Positions 33,760-43,058 of a stretch of DNA of 64,000 bases are shown here, piece after piece; position 1 is the stretch's first letter, and each line of letters begins with the position of its first letter. The notes under the pieces were generated by a model, which saw only the letters and a list, made by a program, of their open reading frames with translations, was not told the origin of the DNA and did not search any database. The translations under genes were made by a program, and so were the position numbers. Origin of the DNA: Streptomyces humi (GTDB lineage Bacteria > Actinomycetota > Actinomycetes > Streptomycetales > Streptomycetaceae). The stretch lies in contig NZ_LBMU02000048.1 in the NCBI RefSeq assembly GCF_001005085.2, positions 62,001-126,000 on the forward strand. Reading direction: 5' to 3'.

Positions 33760-34446
33760 GTGACCACACATATGCGTACCCGGGTGCGGGCCGGGGAGCC
33801 GAGCGCGTTCGCGGAACTGTTCGACAGCTACTCGCGCGCCGTCTACAACCACGCCTTCCGGCTGACCGCCGACTGGTCGGTGGCCGAGGACGTGATGGCC
33901 GCCACCTTCCTGGAGGCGTGGCGGCTGCGCGACCGGGTCGACCCCGAGGGCGGTTCGCTACGGCCGTGGCTGCTGGGCATCGCCACCAACACGGCCCGCA
34001 ACCAGTACCGCAGCAACCGCCGCTACCGGGCCGCCGCCAACGCCGCCGCGGCGGCCCAGCTGTCCGTGCCCGACCACGCCGACGAGGTCGCCGGCCGCGT
34101 CGACGACCGGCACCGTCTCGCCGCCGCCCTCACCGCCCTCGGGAAACTCCGAAGACCCGAACGCGAGGTCGTCACGCTCTGCCTGGGCGAGGGCCTGGAC
34201 TACGAGGCGGCCGCGGAGGCGCTCGGCATTCCCGTCGGCACCGTGGCCTCCCGGCTCTCCCGCGCCCGCCGGAAACTGCGCGCCCTCGCCGAGGCGCCGC
34301 CGGCCGAAAGCCCGCCGACCGGCGTACCGCCCGCCCGCCCACCGTCCGGAAAAGTTCGCGGAATCCGGGAAGGCGGCCACCGCTCCCGACAGACAAGAGG
34401 TGATCACACCCACGTGATCCGGCCCGCACAGGAAGGAAGACGATGA
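33760..34446 (+). CDS. ECF RNA polymerase sigma factor
   Basis: 228 residues from GTG 33760; ATG 33772 is an alternative. Region 2 (FAELFDSYSRAVYNHAFRLT, AEDVMAATFLEAWRLRDRV) and region 4 (LRRPEREVVTLCLGEGLDYE, AAAEALGIPVGTVASRLSRA) are clear. The C-terminal 55 residues are Pro-rich and extended. The 4-base overlap (ATGA) with the following membrane-protein gene indicates a sigma/anti-sigma type pair, a common arrangement in Streptomyces. Target promoters are unknown. Confidence 0.9.
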   Translation: MTTHMRTRVRAGEPSAFAELFDSYSRAVYNHAFRLTADWSVAEDVMAATFLEAWRLRDRVDPEGGSLRPWLLGIATNTARNQYRSNRRYRAAANAAAAAQLSVPDHADEVAGRVDDRHRLAAALTALGKLRRPEREVVTLCLGEGLDYEAAAEALGIPVGTVASRLSRARRKLRALAEAPPAESPPTGVPPARPPSGKVRGIREGGHRSRQTRGDHTHVIRPAQEGRR

Positions 34447-35534
34447 CCGCGAACACCTCCCGGAACCACCCGGCCGAGGGGGACGGCAGCGCCGAGCTGC
34501 TCTCCGCCACCGCGCGGGACCTGCCACCGGGCCGCCACCAGTTCCACAAGGAGCGACTGATGGCCCAGATCCACGACATGCGGCAGGCCGAGCGGACCGC
34601 GACCCCCGCACCGGAGCCGCGCCGCCGGTTCCCACGCCCGGCGGTCGTCCTGCCGCTGACGGCGGCCGCGCTGGCGACGGCGGTCGTCGCCGGAGTGGTC
34701 CTCTCCGGCAACGGCGGCAACGGCGTGCAGGACGCCGGTCCGGCCCTCACCACCACCATCGGCGCGGCCAGCAGCAAGGGCGTACCGCAGCTGCTCGACC
34801 AGATCTCCCTGGCGGCCGCCGCGACCTCGACGTCCCGCCCCGCCGTCGAGCCCGGCCAGTACATCTACATCAAGTCCAAGATGGCCGACAGCTACATCAG
34901 CCACGTCGGTGACAAGACCTCCCTGGCCGGCCACCCGCTGCACACCCGGCAGACCTGGATGTCCGCGGACGGCACCAAGGGCTGGCTGATCGACCCCGCC
35001 GTCAACCAGAGCCCCGAGGGCGAGACCCTGTCCCTCCCCGACGAACAGGGCAACACCCGCAAGCCGACCCTGAACGGCCCGTCGTACGACTACCTCACCA
35101 AGCTCACCACCGACCCCGACAAGCTGCTGGCCAAGATCTACCGGGAGACGAAGGGGCAGGGGAACTCCCCCGACCAGGAGGCGTTCACCACCATCGGCGA
35201 CCTGCTCGGCGAGAGCTACCCGCCGGCGGCCCTGTACCCGGCGCTGTTCAAGGCCGCCGCGAAGATCCCCGGAGTCGTCGTGGTCGACGACGCGACGGAC
35301 GCCACGGGCCGGCACGGGGTGGCGGTGGCCCGGCTCGACGAGGCCAGCGGCGAGCGCGAAGAGTGGATCTTCGACAGGAAGAGCCACGTCTTCCTCGGCG
35401 AACGCTCGGTGCAGGTGCGCAGGAACAGCGGCACCGACGCGCTGATCACACCCGGCACCGTCGTCTTCACCAGCGCCATCCTGGAACGCACGGTCGTGGA
35501 CGCCATCAGGCAGACACCCGCGACGACGTCCTGA
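34443..35534 (+). CDS. CU044_5270-family membrane protein, sigma factor partner
   Basis: 363 residues from ATG 34443, overlapping the sigma gene. A short cytoplasmic N-terminus (about 60 residues with FHKERLMAQIHDMRQAE) is followed by one membrane helix (PAVVLPLTAAALATAVVAGV) and a long extracytoplasmic domain containing GQYIYIKSKMADSYISHVG and WMSADGTKGWLIDP. I recognise it as the CU044_5270 family that usually follows ECF sigma genes in actinobacteria. An anti-sigma or surface-sensing role is inferred from coupling and topology; no zinc anti-sigma motif is seen. Confidence 0.8.
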   Translation: MTANTSRNHPAEGDGSAELLSATARDLPPGRHQFHKERLMAQIHDMRQAERTATPAPEPRRRFPRPAVVLPLTAAALATAVVAGVVLSGNGGNGVQDAGPALTTTIGAASSKGVPQLLDQISLAAAATSTSRPAVEPGQYIYIKSKMADSYISHVGDKTSLAGHPLHTRQTWMSADGTKGWLIDPAVNQSPEGETLSLPDEQGNTRKPTLNGPSYDYLTKLTTDPDKLLAKIYRETKGQGNSPDQEAFTTIGDLLGESYPPAALYPALFKAAAKIPGVVVVDDATDATGRHGVAVARLDEASGEREEWIFDRKSHVFLGERSVQVRRNSGTDALITPGTVVFTSAILERTVVDAIRQTPATTS

Positions 35535-35689
35535 CCTGCGGCCCCTTCGAACCGGCGGTTCCCCGCGGCCGCCGGGACGGCGCACCGACGGGGTGCCGGC
35601 GCGGTGTCGGCGCGGTGCCGGTTGAGCGGAAGGAGGCGGGGCGGGATCCTGGGAGCGGGTACCCGGGGAGCCGGAGATCCGGAGGCACC

Positions 35690-38311
35690 ATGGACGGACG
35701 CGTACCGGAGGACCTGGCGGTCGTCGTCGACGCCGGCGGGGCCGTCCTCGTGTGGAGCGCCGGTGCCCGGCAGCTGCTCGGGTACGAACCCGCCGAGGTC
35801 GTCGGCCGCCCCGTCCGGGCCCTGCTCGCCGGCCGTCTGCCGCTGTCCGCGCGCCGCCACCTCGCCGCCGGGCACCGCTGGTCCACCGAGGTGGCCCTGC
35901 GGCACCGAGGCGGCGACCGGGTCGTCGTCCACCTCCAGGGCACCCCGCTGGCCGCCGGGCCCGGACGGCCGCTCTGGCTGATCACCGGAGCGACGCCCAC
36001 GGCCGTGACCGGACGCGGGCAGCCGGGGGCGAAGGCCCTGTGGGACCTCACACTCACCCAGCTGCCGATGCCGGTGGCGATCTACGACCGGGAGGCCCGG
36101 CTCGTCGCCGCCAACGAGGTCATGACCCGGATCATGGGCCTGCCCGTCGAGGAGATGCGCGGCCTCACCCTGCGCGAGATCGAACCCGGCCCGCCCTTCG
36201 ACGAGTACGACCGGCTCCAGCGGGAGGTGCTGCGCACCGGCCGTACGGTCTTCCACGAGCAGCACGGCCAGGCGCCCGGTGAGACCCGCGAGCACTCCTG
36301 GTCGATGTTCTTCTGCCCGCTGGAGGACGAGGGCGGCGCGGTGCAGGGCCTGTCCGCGGTCGTCTTCGACACCACCGAGCAGTACTGGGCCCGCCGCCAT
36401 CTCGCCGTCCTCAACGACGCCAGCATGCGCATCGGCAGCACCCTGGACGTGATCCGGACCGCCGACGAACTGGCGGAGGTGGCCGTCGGCCAGTTCGCCG
36501 ACTACGTCACCGTCGACCTGCTGGAGTCCGTCGCCCTGGGCGAGGAGCCGGAACCGCTGCCGCCGGGCCGGCCGGTGACCGTGTGCCGTGCGGCCCACCG
36601 GTCGGTCCTGCCGGGCTGCCCGGAGTCGGTGGTCGCCCTCGGCGACCCGGTCCACTACCCGGTGGACACACCCCCGCTGTGGGCCCTGACCGCGGGCCGG
36701 ACCAACCGGAACAGCCCCGGCGACCCCGGGATGCAGGAGTGGATCACCTCCTCCCAGGCCCGTGCCGAGGCCGTCGCCCGGCACATGATCCACTCGGTGC
36801 TGATGGTGCCGTTGCGCGCCCGGGGCGTCACCCTCGGCCTGGTCCACTTCCTGCGGCACCGGACGCCCGAGTCCTTCACCGAGGACGACCAGCGGCTCGC
36901 GGAGGAGATCGTCGCGCGGGCCGCGGTGAGCGTGGACAACGCCCGCCGCTACACCCGGGAGCGCCGTACCGCCCTGGCCCTCCAGCGCAGTCTGCTGCCC
37001 GGCCCGCCACCGGGGCTGGCGGCCACCGAGGTGGCGTACCGCTACCTGCCGACCGGATCCGGCGCGGACGTCGGCGGCGACTGGTTCGACGTGATCCCGC
37101 TGTCCGGTGCCCGGGTCGCCCTGGTCGTCGGTGACGTGGTCGGCCACGGCATCGGCGCGTCCGCGACGATGGGCCGGCTGTGCACGGCGGTACGGACCCT
37201 GGCGGACGTGGACCTCGCCCCCGACGAACTCCTCACCCAGCTCGACGACCTGGTCATCCGCCTCGACCCCGAGGAGAGCGGCCCGGACTTCGCCGGCCGC
37301 CCGGCGCCACTGCCGGGCGGGAGCGGGGGCGGGTGCGGGGCCGCCTCGGATGCGGCCAGGGCGGGCGCCGGACCGGGTGGGCCGGGTGCCGGGGCGGAGT
37401 GGGGGATGCCGGGCACGGGTGCCACGCCGGGTGGGCCGGGGGCCGGGGCCGGCTGGGTGCCGGGGGACGGGGCCGGGCCGGGGGTGCCGGGAGCCGGGGT
37501 GGTGCCGGGGGCGGGGTCCACGGCGTCGGGTGAGGTCGGGGCCACCTGTCTCTACGCCGTCTACGATCCGGTGAGCCGTCGCTGCACGATGGCGCGGGCC
37601 GGGCATCCGCCGCCCGCGCTGGTCACCCCCGACGGCCAGGTGCGCTTCCTCGACCTCCCGGCCGGGCCGCCGCTGGGGCTCGGCGGTCTGCCCTTCGAGT
37701 CCGTCGAGATGGAACTGCCCGAGGGCAGCCTGCTGGCCCTCTACACCGACGGCCTGGTGGAGACGGCCGACCACGACATCGAGGTCGGCCTGAACCTGCT
37801 GCGCGAAGCCATCGGCGGCCCGCCCGCGCCCCTGGAGGACATGTGCGACCAGGTGCTGCGCACCGTCCTGACCGGCCGTCCGGCCGACGACATCGTGCTC
37901 CTGCTGGCCCGCACCCGCGCCCTGGACGCCGCGCGGGTCCGCACCTGGCAACTCCCCCAGCATCCGGCGGCGGTCGCCGGGGCCCGCAAGATGGCGGGCG
38001 AACAACTGGAGGCCTGGGGGCTGACGGACGCGGCCTTCGCCACGGAACTGATCGTCAGTGAACTGGTCACCAACGCGGTCCGCTACGGCGACGGCCCCGT
38101 CGCCCTCCGCCTGATCCGCGACGCGTCCCTGATCTGCGAGGTGTCCGACGGCAGCAGCACGGCCCCCCATCTGCGCCGGGCCCGCGTCTACGACGAGGGC
38201 GGCCGGGGCCTGCTCCTCGTCGCCCAGCTCGCGGAACGCTGGGGCAGCCGCCAGACCCCTACCGGCAAGACGATCTGGGCGGAACTGCCGCTTTCCGCCA
38301 CGGAGAGGTGA
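35690..38311 (+). CDS. PAS-PAS-GAF-SpoIIE phosphatase with C-terminal HATPase
   Basis: 873 residues from ATG 35690 with GGAGGC upstream. PAS domains lie at about 10-105 and 115-240, a GAF at 245-420, the PP2C/SpoIIE phosphatase at 430-745 (DVGGDWFDVI, VGDVVGHGIGASA, YTDGLVE, GRPADDIVLLLA) and an RsbW-like kinase/ATPase at 755-870 (ELIVSELVTNAVRYG, GGRGLLLVAQLAE). An 80-residue Gly/Pro/Ala/Trp-rich insert (about 540-620) interrupts the phosphatase domain. Fusing phosphatase and anti-sigma kinase in one chain makes a complete partner-switching controller. No sigma or antagonist gene is adjacent. Confidence 0.9.
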   Translation: MDGRVPEDLAVVVDAGGAVLVWSAGARQLLGYEPAEVVGRPVRALLAGRLPLSARRHLAAGHRWSTEVALRHRGGDRVVVHLQGTPLAAGPGRPLWLITGATPTAVTGRGQPGAKALWDLTLTQLPMPVAIYDREARLVAANEVMTRIMGLPVEEMRGLTLREIEPGPPFDEYDRLQREVLRTGRTVFHEQHGQAPGETREHSWSMFFCPLEDEGGAVQGLSAVVFDTTEQYWARRHLAVLNDASMRIGSTLDVIRTADELAEVAVGQFADYVTVDLLESVALGEEPEPLPPGRPVTVCRAAHRSVLPGCPESVVALGDPVHYPVDTPPLWALTAGRTNRNSPGDPGMQEWITSSQARAEAVARHMIHSVLMVPLRARGVTLGLVHFLRHRTPESFTEDDQRLAEEIVARAAVSVDNARRYTRERRTALALQRSLLPGPPPGLAATEVAYRYLPTGSGADVGGDWFDVIPLSGARVALVVGDVVGHGIGASATMGRLCTAVRTLADVDLAPDELLTQLDDLVIRLDPEESGPDFAGRPAPLPGGSGGGCGAASDAARAGAGPGGPGAGAEWGMPGTGATPGGPGAGAGWVPGDGAGPGVPGAGVVPGAGSTASGEVGATCLYAVYDPVSRRCTMARAGHPPPALVTPDGQVRFLDLPAGPPLGLGGLPFESVEMELPEGSLLALYTDGLVETADHDIEVGLNLLREAIGGPPAPLEDMCDQVLRTVLTGRPADDIVLLLARTRALDAARVRTWQLPQHPAAVAGARKMAGEQLEAWGLTDAAFATELIVSELVTNAVRYGDGPVALRLIRDASLICEVSDGSSTAPHLRRARVYDEGGRGLLLVAQLAERWGSRQTPTGKTIWAELPLSATER

Positions 38312-38386
38312 CGCACCGCGCCAAGAGCCCCGAAGGTCCGTTGGGGCTGTGCAACCTCCGGCGGGGCCGGCACCGTCGTAGCCGCC

Positions 38387-39016
38387 GTGACCGAAGCGTT
38401 GACAGGACAGGGCGGGCCGCCGGGGTGGCGGGCCGCCGCCGGGCCGGCCGTCGGCGTCGCGGGTGCGGCCCTCGCCGCCGTGGCGGGCTGGAGCAGTCCG
38501 TTGCTGCTCGTCGGCGAGCGGGTGGTGCCCGGCTGGGCGGTGAGCGCGGTTCTCCTCGCCGTGGCGCTCGTCCTGCGAGGGGCCCTGCGGCGGGCCGGCC
38601 GCCGCCGCCCGGCCGGCACCGCGACCCTCCCGGGCAGGTGGGCGGGGTGGATCCGGTGGAGCGGCCTCCTGCTGATCGCCGTCGCCGCGCTCGGCACCAC
38701 GCTGGGAGCGGCGGACGACCTGGTCTCCAGCGCGAAGTACCACGTGCTCCGTCCGGTGGGGCCGGGAGGCTGCACGGCCGTGGTGCGGGAGACCTCCTTC
38801 CTGGTGATCGGCACCGGCGAGGCCTACGCCGTGGGGCGTACCGGCGTGGCCCTCGGCAGGGCGGGCTCCTGGACGGTCGACGACGGCTACCGCCCCTTCG
38901 ACGCGGGCACCTACACGCTGCGCTGGGGACCCGACGGCACCGGACTGTTGCAGATCAGCGGCCGGCCCACCGACCCGGTCCTCGGCGGGGGTCTGGTCGA
39001 CGTCGACTGCGGCTAG
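38387..39016 (+). CDS. Membrane protein of unknown function
   Basis: 209 residues from GTG 38387. Three hydrophobic segments in the first 110 residues (AVGVAGAALAAVAGW, VSAVLLAVALVL and GLLLIAVAALGTTLGA) precede an extracytoplasmic domain of about 100 residues with two Cys (GGCTAVVRETSFLVIG and the C-terminal VDVDCG), possibly bridged. The family is not recognised. It lies 75 bases after the phosphatase gene on the same strand, so it may be co-transcribed and sense envelope state, but this is speculation. Confidence 0.75.
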   Translation: MTEALTGQGGPPGWRAAAGPAVGVAGAALAAVAGWSSPLLLVGERVVPGWAVSAVLLAVALVLRGALRRAGRRRPAGTATLPGRWAGWIRWSGLLLIAVAALGTTLGAADDLVSSAKYHVLRPVGPGGCTAVVRETSFLVIGTGEAYAVGRTGVALGRAGSWTVDDGYRPFDAGTYTLRWGPDGTGLLQISGRPTDPVLGGGLVDVDCG

Positions 39017-39078
39017 GGGAGCCGGAGCGCCGCACCTGTGCCGGGTGCGGGTGGGGCACGCCCCGGCCCTCTCGTGCG

Positions 39079-40959
39079 TCAGGGCGCGTACGTGATGTTC
39101 GGTTTCGGCGGGGTGCTCATGCCGGCGCCGAGGAAGTAGTCCGTGGCGTGGGACTGCATGTACCCCTTGAACGTCATGCCGTTGCGGTAGGCGGGGTTCT
39201 GGGCGAGCGTGTAGAGCCGGGTGGCGGTCGGCTGATCGGTGGTGAAGACGATCAACTGGTCGTAGGTCGAGTCGGTGTAGATCGCCTCCTCGCGCCAGTC
39301 GCCCATGATGTCGCCGACGAAGGTGGGGTTGACGCCCTGGGAGGCGTTGACCGCGCCGTACTTCCAGGTGCTGACCAGCCGGGGCAGGCTGCCGCTGGTG
39401 GTCGGGGCGGCCGGGTCCCACTTCTCGATCTTGCCGTCGTTCAGCAGCTCGGCGGTGAGGTCGCCGTCCCAGTACAGGCTGAGCGCCGGCCAGGGTTCGT
39501 AGGACGTGCTCGACTGGGTGAGGGCGTCGGTGGGCGCGTTGTAGAGGCCGGAGAAGGACCAGGTCTCCATGCCGGGGTAGCGGGGGTCGATGTCGGCGGC
39601 GAGGCCTCGTCCCACGTCGGCGACGGTGCCGTAGTGCTGCCAGAGCATGGCTCCGGTGGCGGCGTCGTAGTAGTACTCCAGCAGACCGCTGGTGTTCTCC
39701 TGCTGGATGCCGTAGCCCTCCAGGCCGGAGCGGCCGGGGTCCATGTCGGCGAGGTAGAAGCGGTCCCCGTGGATGACGCCCTTCGGGCCGAGCGAGTAGC
39801 GCAGGGTGCCGTCGCCGTTGAGGACGAACCCGATCTCGGCTATCTCGTCGGTGCCGTCGCCGTTGACGTCGACGGCTCTGGTGTTGTGGCCGTCCGGGGC
39901 GTCCGTGTCGCCGCGTTCCCAGATCCACTGGCGGTCCAGGGAGTCGCCGTCGAATCTCCAGGCACCGATCATCAGGTTGAAGTCGCCGTCGTCCTGCCGG
40001 TTCTTCATGAACGCCACCAGGCTGGGGGTGGTGCCGTTGAGGTACGCGACTCCCAGGCGGGCGGCCAGCGGGCCGTCGGAGAGGTAGTCCGTGGGGATGG
40101 CGGCGTAGTTGCGCAGGGCGCCGGTGCGGCCGTCGAGGACGGCCATCCACTGGCGTGCGGAGTCCCCGTGCGTCCAGGTCGTGCCGTCGCCGAAGGTGAC
40201 GCCGTAGGCGATGCGCACGGCGACCTCGGCGTAGCCGTCGCTGTCGAAGTCGTAGACGGTGACGCCGTCCCAGTTGCCGACGTCGACGGTGGCGGCGCCC
40301 GGTTCGATGTTGTCCTGGTTCTCGCTGTTCACGCCCAGGTTCATGGACCACAGGAAGGTGCCCTTGCCGGTGTAGGCCTCCAGGGTCTGCGGGGAGGTCT
40401 GACGGTCGATCACGTAGTCGTACTCGCCGTCGCCGTCGAGGTCGCCGACCCAGGTGAACTTCACCTGTCCGCCGGCGCGGATCGGCACCCGGACGACGGG
40501 TTCGGTGGCGTGGTTCGCGGTGAGGGTGAAGGCGGCGCTCGCCGTCTGCTCCGTCCCGTTCACCACCGGGGTGACGCGGTAGCTGTTGTCCTGGGTCAGG
40601 TCGGCGGTGGTGTCGGTGTAGTTCGTACCGCCGGTCAGGACGGCGGAGTTGAGTTTCGTGTACGAGCCGGAGCCGGTCGCCCGGTAGACGTCGAAGCCGA
40701 TCCCGTCCGGGTCCAGCCCCAGCAGCCGCCACGTCACCAGTACCTGGGTGCCGCTGGAGCGGACCGCCACGACCCCGCGGCCGAGGTTCTCCATCACGCG
40801 TGTCGTGGTGGCGGCGTGGGCGGGGGCGACGGTGCCGCCGGGGCCGATCGTCAGCGCGGCGCAGACGGCGAGGACCGCCGCGACGACGGCGGCCCGACCA
40901 AGCCCGCCCCATCGCCCTCTTTTTTGCATGTACATGCCATATCTGAGCTCAGTTCTCAT
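39079..40959 (-). CDS. Rhamnogalacturonan lyase, PL11 family
   Basis: 626 residues from ATG 40959, with GGGGAGG 6 bases upstream. A signal peptide (AAVVAAVLAVCAALTIGPGG, AHA) shows secretion. The mature protein begins ATTTRVMENLGRGVVAVRSS, typical of YesW/YesX-type PL11 enzymes, followed by a beta-propeller with repeated calcium-binding DxDxDG loops (GDLDGDGEYDYV, DFDSDGYAEVAV, DVNGDGTDEIAEI). It cleaves the rhamnose-galacturonate backbone of pectin by beta-elimination. LacI-type boxes at 40991 and 41092 in the promoter region suggest sugar-induced control. Confidence 0.92.
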   Translation of the reverse strand: MRTELRYGMYMQKRGRWGGLGRAAVVAAVLAVCAALTIGPGGTVAPAHAATTTRVMENLGRGVVAVRSSGTQVLVTWRLLGLDPDGIGFDVYRATGSGSYTKLNSAVLTGGTNYTDTTADLTQDNSYRVTPVVNGTEQTASAAFTLTANHATEPVVRVPIRAGGQVKFTWVGDLDGDGEYDYVIDRQTSPQTLEAYTGKGTFLWSMNLGVNSENQDNIEPGAATVDVGNWDGVTVYDFDSDGYAEVAVRIAYGVTFGDGTTWTHGDSARQWMAVLDGRTGALRNYAAIPTDYLSDGPLAARLGVAYLNGTTPSLVAFMKNRQDDGDFNLMIGAWRFDGDSLDRQWIWERGDTDAPDGHNTRAVDVNGDGTDEIAEIGFVLNGDGTLRYSLGPKGVIHGDRFYLADMDPGRSGLEGYGIQQENTSGLLEYYYDAATGAMLWQHYGTVADVGRGLAADIDPRYPGMETWSFSGLYNAPTDALTQSSTSYEPWPALSLYWDGDLTAELLNDGKIEKWDPAAPTTSGSLPRLVSTWKYGAVNASQGVNPTFVGDIMGDWREEAIYTDSTYDQLIVFTTDQPTATRLYTLAQNPAYRNGMTFKGYMQSHATDYFLGAGMSTPPKPNITYAP

Positions 40960-40990
40960 CGCGGACCTCCCCTTGTGAACCTCCGGTGCT

Positions 40991-41003
40991 TGAAACGTTT
41001 ACA
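40991..41003. promoter_or_regulatory. LacI-type operator candidate before the lyase gene
   Basis: TGAAACGTTTACA, an imperfect palindrome around the central CG typical of LacI-family boxes, 32 bases upstream of the lyase start. Confidence 0.55.
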
Positions 41004-41091
41004 CGCCGGGATGGAAGCACCGGGGTGACGGTGCGTCAAGGTGACCGGCGAAGGCCATCGAGCCGCCGGGCCATGGACCTGCCCTTCCTCC

Positions 41092-41104
41092 GAAAACGGT
41101 TACA
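41092..41104. promoter_or_regulatory. Second LacI-type operator candidate
   Basis: GAAAACGGTTACA, similar to the box at 40991. The 101-base distance would allow looping. Confidence 0.45.
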
Positions 41105-41191
41105 GAGCCCGGCCGGGCGGGGGCCGCGGTCAGGGGCCCGCCGGCTGAGACGGCCGCCACGTGGGCCACGGCTGACGCACTCCGTCATCGG

Positions 41192-42211
41192 TCAGCGGCG
41201 GCGCAGGGTCGGGTCGAGCAGGGCCGGCGGGGTGTCGTACTTCTCGTGGGCGGCCAGGTCGGTGCCGGGGGTGACTATCGCGTCGACCGCGTCCAGGACG
41301 TCCGCGGAGAGCACGGTGTCGGCGGCGGCGAGCTGGGCGCGCAGCTGGTCCAGGGTGCGGGGGCCGACGAGGGCGCTGGTGACACCGGGGTGCGCGGTCA
41401 CGAAGCCCAGGGCGAGCTGGATCAGGGTCAGCCCGGCCTCCTCGGCGACACCGGCGAGCCGCTCCACGGCGTCGAGCCGGGTCTGGTTGCCGGGGAGGCT
41501 GAGGTCGAAGCGGTCGGGCAGGAGCTCGGCCCGGCTGGTGGTGATCGGCCGGCCCTTGCGCACCGCACCCGACAGCCAGCCCGAGGCCAGCGGGCTCCAC
41601 ACCAGCACCCCCATGCCGTACTCCTCGGTCACGGGCAGCACGTGGGTCTCCACACCGCGCTGGAGCAGCGAATAGCTGGGCTGTTCGGTGACGTACCGGC
41701 TCAGGTGGTGTTCACGGGCGGCCCACTGACCCTGCACGATCCGGTACGCGGGGAACGTCGAGGAGCCGAAGTAGCGGATCTTCCCGGCCCGTTGCAGATC
41801 GGTCAGCGCCGACAGGGTCTCCTCGTCGCTGGTGGCCGGGTCCCAGCGGTGTATCTGGTAGAGGTCCACATGGTCGACACCGAGCCTGCGCAGGCTGTTC
41901 TCCAGCTCGGTGACCAGCCACCGGCGGGAACTTCCCCGGTGATTCGGCTCGTCACCCATCGGCATACCGGCCTTCGTGGCCAGCACGATGTCCTCGCGGC
42001 GGCCGGCGATGGCCTTGCCGACCATCTCCTCCGACTCCCCCTGGCCGTACATGTCGGCCGTGTCGACGAGGTTGATCCCGGCATCCAGTGCGGCGTCCAC
42101 GATGGCGGTCGCCTCCTCCTGCGTCGTACGCCCGATCGCGCCGAAGTTCATCGCGCCGAGCGCGAGAGCGCTGACCTGTACGCCGGTCCGGCCCAAGGTG
42201 CGGTACTGCAT
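41192..42211 (-). CDS. Aldo/keto reductase
   Basis: 339 residues from ATG 42211. AKR signatures: MQYRTLGRTGVQVSALALGA, LVDTADMYGQGESEEMVGKA (Asp and Tyr of the tetrad), ATKAG (Lys) and LYQIHRWDP (His). It uses NADPH to reduce carbonyl compounds; the substrate is not evident. It is divergent from a TetR gene with two inverted repeats in the 139-base spacer, so it is probably repressed by that regulator and induced by its own substrate or a related aldehyde. Confidence 0.9.
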   Translation of the reverse strand: MQYRTLGRTGVQVSALALGAMNFGAIGRTTQEEATAIVDAALDAGINLVDTADMYGQGESEEMVGKAIAGRREDIVLATKAGMPMGDEPNHRGSSRRWLVTELENSLRRLGVDHVDLYQIHRWDPATSDEETLSALTDLQRAGKIRYFGSSTFPAYRIVQGQWAAREHHLSRYVTEQPSYSLLQRGVETHVLPVTEEYGMGVLVWSPLASGWLSGAVRKGRPITTSRAELLPDRFDLSLPGNQTRLDAVERLAGVAEEAGLTLIQLALGFVTAHPGVTSALVGPRTLDQLRAQLAAADTVLSADVLDAVDAIVTPGTDLAAHEKYDTPPALLDPTLRRR

Positions 42212-42242
42212 GGCTGACTCTCTCCTCACGTGACACAAGCAC

Positions 42243-42263
42243 AAACGGAACGACGTCCCGTTT
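42243..42263. promoter_or_regulatory. TetR operator candidate 1
   Basis: AAACGG-AACGACGTC-CCGTTT, an inverted repeat with outer arms AAACGG/CCGTTT. A second related site is at 42279. Confidence 0.65.
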
Positions 42264-42278
42264 CGTGTCTTCGACGAT

Positions 42279-42295
42279 ACGGAACACTGTCCCGT
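42279..42295. promoter_or_regulatory. TetR operator candidate 2
   Basis: ACGGAACACTGTCCCGT, an imperfect inverted repeat sharing ACGGAAC and GTCCCGT with the site at 42243. Confidence 0.65.
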
Positions 42296-42350
42296 TTCGC
42301 AACGCCCCGATAGGGTGACCCCGGACGGAGCGCGACGTGGGAGCACAGCG

Positions 42351-43025
42351 ATGAAGAAGGACGGCGAGCTGACGAAGGACGGCGATCTGGCCAAGGACTG
42401 CGGGCCGGTCAAGGACGGCGGGCTGACGAAGGACGATGTGCGGGCCCCGGCCAGACCGCGGCGGGCGGACGCCCGGCGCAACGAGGTGACCCTGCTGGAA
42501 GCGGCCGCGGCGGCGTTCGTCGCGTCAGGCGTGGAGGCGCCGGTGCGTGACATCGCGGCCCGGGCGGGCGTCGGCACGGCGACGATCTACCGGCACTTCC
42601 CGACCCGCGCGGACCTGATCATCGCCGTCTACCGGCACCAGGTGGAGGCGTGCGCCGAGGCCGGGCCGGCGCTGCTGGCATCGGCCCGCACCCCGTACGA
42701 CGCGCTGCGCCGGTGGATCGACCTCTTCGTGGACTTCCTGACCACCAAGCACGGCCTGGCCGCCGCCCTCCACTCCGACCAGGCCGGCTTCGACGCACTC
42801 CACGGCTACTTCCTGGACCGGCTGGTCCCCGTCTGCGCCGGCCTCCTCGACGCGGCCGCCGAAGCCGGCGAGGTCCACTCCGGCCTGCCGGCGTACGAGC
42901 TGATGCGCGGCGTCGGCAACCTCTGCATCGGCGCGGAGAACGACCCCCGCTACGACGCCCGCCGACTGGTCGGCCTCCTGGTCACCGGGCTGGGACGGGA
43001 CGCGGACGGAGCGGCGCGCCCATAA
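42351..43025 (+). CDS. TetR-family regulator (with KDG-rich N-terminal tail)
   Basis: 224 residues from ATG 42351 with GGGAGC upstream. The first 35 residues are a low-complexity tail of lysine-aspartate-glycine units (KKDGELTKDGDLAKDCG). The TetR helix-turn-helix follows (VRDIAARAGVGTATIYRHFP, near residues 75-95), with a C-terminal ligand domain (residues 110-220). It is divergent from the aldo/keto reductase gene and presumably binds the two inverted repeats between them. The charged tail is unusual for the family and its codons suggest expansion of a short repeat. Confidence 0.88.
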   Translation: MKKDGELTKDGDLAKDCGPVKDGGLTKDDVRAPARPRRADARRNEVTLLEAAAAAFVASGVEAPVRDIAARAGVGTATIYRHFPTRADLIIAVYRHQVEACAEAGPALLASARTPYDALRRWIDLFVDFLTTKHGLAAALHSDQAGFDALHGYFLDRLVPVCAGLLDAAAEAGEVHSGLPAYELMRGVGNLCIGAENDPRYDARRLVGLLVTGLGRDADGAARP

Positions 43026-43058
43026 CTCTCGCCGCGTCCTTCACCTGGGCCCGCCGGT

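Noticed and set aside
35216..40912. Very long open frame on the minus strand opposite the phosphatase and overlapping the lyase
   Set aside because: Arg/Gly/Pro-rich noise caused by high G+C; the plus-strand phosphatase and the minus-strand lyase in another frame have the real motifs.
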